Below are positions 63,330 through 64,000 of a DNA stretch of 64,000 nucleotides, piece by piece; the stretch's first letter is position 1, and each line of letters starts with the position of its first letter. The DNA is from Desulfuromonadaceae bacterium. GTDB lineage: Bacteria > Desulfobacterota > Desulfuromonadia > Geobacterales > Pseudopelobacteraceae. The notes beneath the pieces are model-generated. The model saw nothing but the letters and a program-made list of their open reading frames with translations. It did no database searches and was not told where the DNA came from. Made by a program: the position numbers and the translations under genes. The stretch spans positions 62,001-126,000 of the forward strand of contig JAQTZV010000015.1 of the NCBI GenBank assembly GCA_028687585.1, written 5' to 3'.

Positions 63330-64000
63330 ATCGTCACTCCCTGAATTTGGGGTGATGCGACACCGAAGTTGGTCTGCACGAGGGTATGAAGCATTGCCCT
63401 GACGTGCGGATCGACTCCGTTCCCAAAAGCCTTGTCGAAGCTGTGATATAACGGCGGGACATCATTCCTTGCCCAGGACTGAACCAGCTTTCTCCCCCAA
63501 CGAAGCAAGTCGCGGATGGAGATTGGCCCGGGGCAGTTGCCGTCACGGTACGCAGCTCGGATGTCGGCAGCTGTTTTCACCATTGCCTGCATGATTTTTG
63601 GTTCCAGCTTGCCTGCAAATGAGTTCTGCAGGATTTTCTCTTCAACTTCAGCCGGTGGATACGACATTTCCCACTTTTCGAAGCGATTGAGCGACGCCAG
63701 ATTGAATATGTTGGTTGCAGTGTAAATATCCCCGCCAAGGCCATCACCACGAGTGTTCGCAGTTGCTGCCATGTAAATACGGGGTGCGGGCTTGACAATG
63801 GTACCGTCATCCAGGGTGACTACCGCACGCTCCAGCATTCGATGGATCGCCATGATAACTTCAGGGTTATAGCCGTCGATTTCGTCGAAAACGATGGCAT
63901 ACCCTTTGGCGTAGGCGAGCAAAAGGTTGCCGGGAATGAATACGGTATCGCCATTTCTGAGTTGTACTCTTCCCAGAATATCGTCCGGTTCAGTTGATGC
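63326..64000 (-). CDS. CobS/MoxR-like AAA ATPase, 5' end outside window
   Basis: The C-terminal 224 residues of an AAA ATPase. The frame is open to the window edge. Walker B IVFDEIDGYNP and a sensor-1 region (IYMAATANTRGDG) match CobS and MoxR proteins, and NRFEKWEMSYPP fits the arginine-finger region. Walker A must lie outside the window. It would form a ring that works with the VWA protein encoded downstream. Gene order ATPase, WGR-like, DUF3150, VWA suggests one complex. Confidence 0.85.
   Translation of the reverse strand, partial: ASTEPDDILGRVQLRNGDTVFIPGNLLLAYAKGYAIVFDEIDGYNPEVIMAIHRMLERAVVTLDDGTIVKPAPRIYMAATANTRGDGLGGDIYTATNIFNLASLNRFEKWEMSYPPAEVEEKILQNSFAGKLEPKIMQAMVKTAADIRAAYRDGNCPGPISIRDLLRWGRKLVQSWARNDVPPLYHSFDKAFGNGVDPHVRAMLHTLVQTNFGVASPQIQGVTI

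Noticed and set aside
1..64000. tRNA, rRNA, attachment sites or a replication origin
   Set aside because: I saw no tRNA or rRNA gene by eye, and no integrase, relaxase, oriT or attachment repeat that I could support in this window.

Overview
The window looks like part of an integrative conjugative element or large conjugative plasmid from a Gram-negative bacterium. F-type conjugation proteins (TrbC, TrbI, a TraF-type signal peptidase, TraG), an HU protein, IHF-alpha and a long accessory operon with RadC, YfbR and CobS/CobT-like genes suggest Desulfobacterota, perhaps Geobacterales. That placement is an inference from gene style; no rRNA, tRNA or chromosomal marker is present.

Layout. (1) 1-1240, plus strand: the 3' part of trbC, a small gene, an HU gene and its terminator. 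(2) 1390-42387, plus strand: a defence island. In order it holds a WYL regulator; a PLD-helicase, a type IIG-like methylase and a small PD-(D/E)XK-like protein; a complete qatABCD set; tcmP, a three-Cys protein and a Ser/Thr kinase with FHA; Shedu (sduA) beside a small WYL-like protein; a PHP-SMC (TrlF-type) protein; an Mre11/Rad50-like pair followed by a zinc-dependent phospholipase C-like protein and a lipoprotein; hipBA and ihfA; several small genes; an unnamed two-gene PLD module; and a TIR-STAND-TPR gene split by a fresh IS1595-family insertion. (3) 42581-48743, minus strand: conjugation genes, separated from the island by a bidirectional terminator. (4) 48946-50196, plus strand: a lone DUF4143-type ATPase behind four exact 22-bp repeats. 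(5) 50309-64000, minus strand: a long accessory operon with a CobS-like AAA ATPase, a WGR-like protein, DUF3150, a CobT-like VWA protein, RadC, a methyltransferase-helicase fusion, YfbR, a CHC2 zinc-finger protein and many small proteins.

How it works together. The transfer genes read toward the island from both sides, so the defence cargo sits between converging tra operons. Most defence modules are tight operons with overlapping start and stop codons, as expected of cassettes acquired one by one.

Most notable: (a) about ten related nested hairpins, one before almost every gene of the 50-63 kb operon, which I suspect belong to the radC RNA motif class; (b) several multi-gene cassettes to which I cannot give an established system name (PLD-helicase/methylase/nuclease, Mre11/Rad50/phospholipase/lipoprotein, and the 33-37.5 kb PLD pair); (c) a small-protein gene duplicated on both sides of the Shedu/TrlF block; (d) an IS insertion that can be removed on paper to restore a 1,117-codon TIR-STAND gene exactly; (e) an in-frame TGA in a transfer-region gene.
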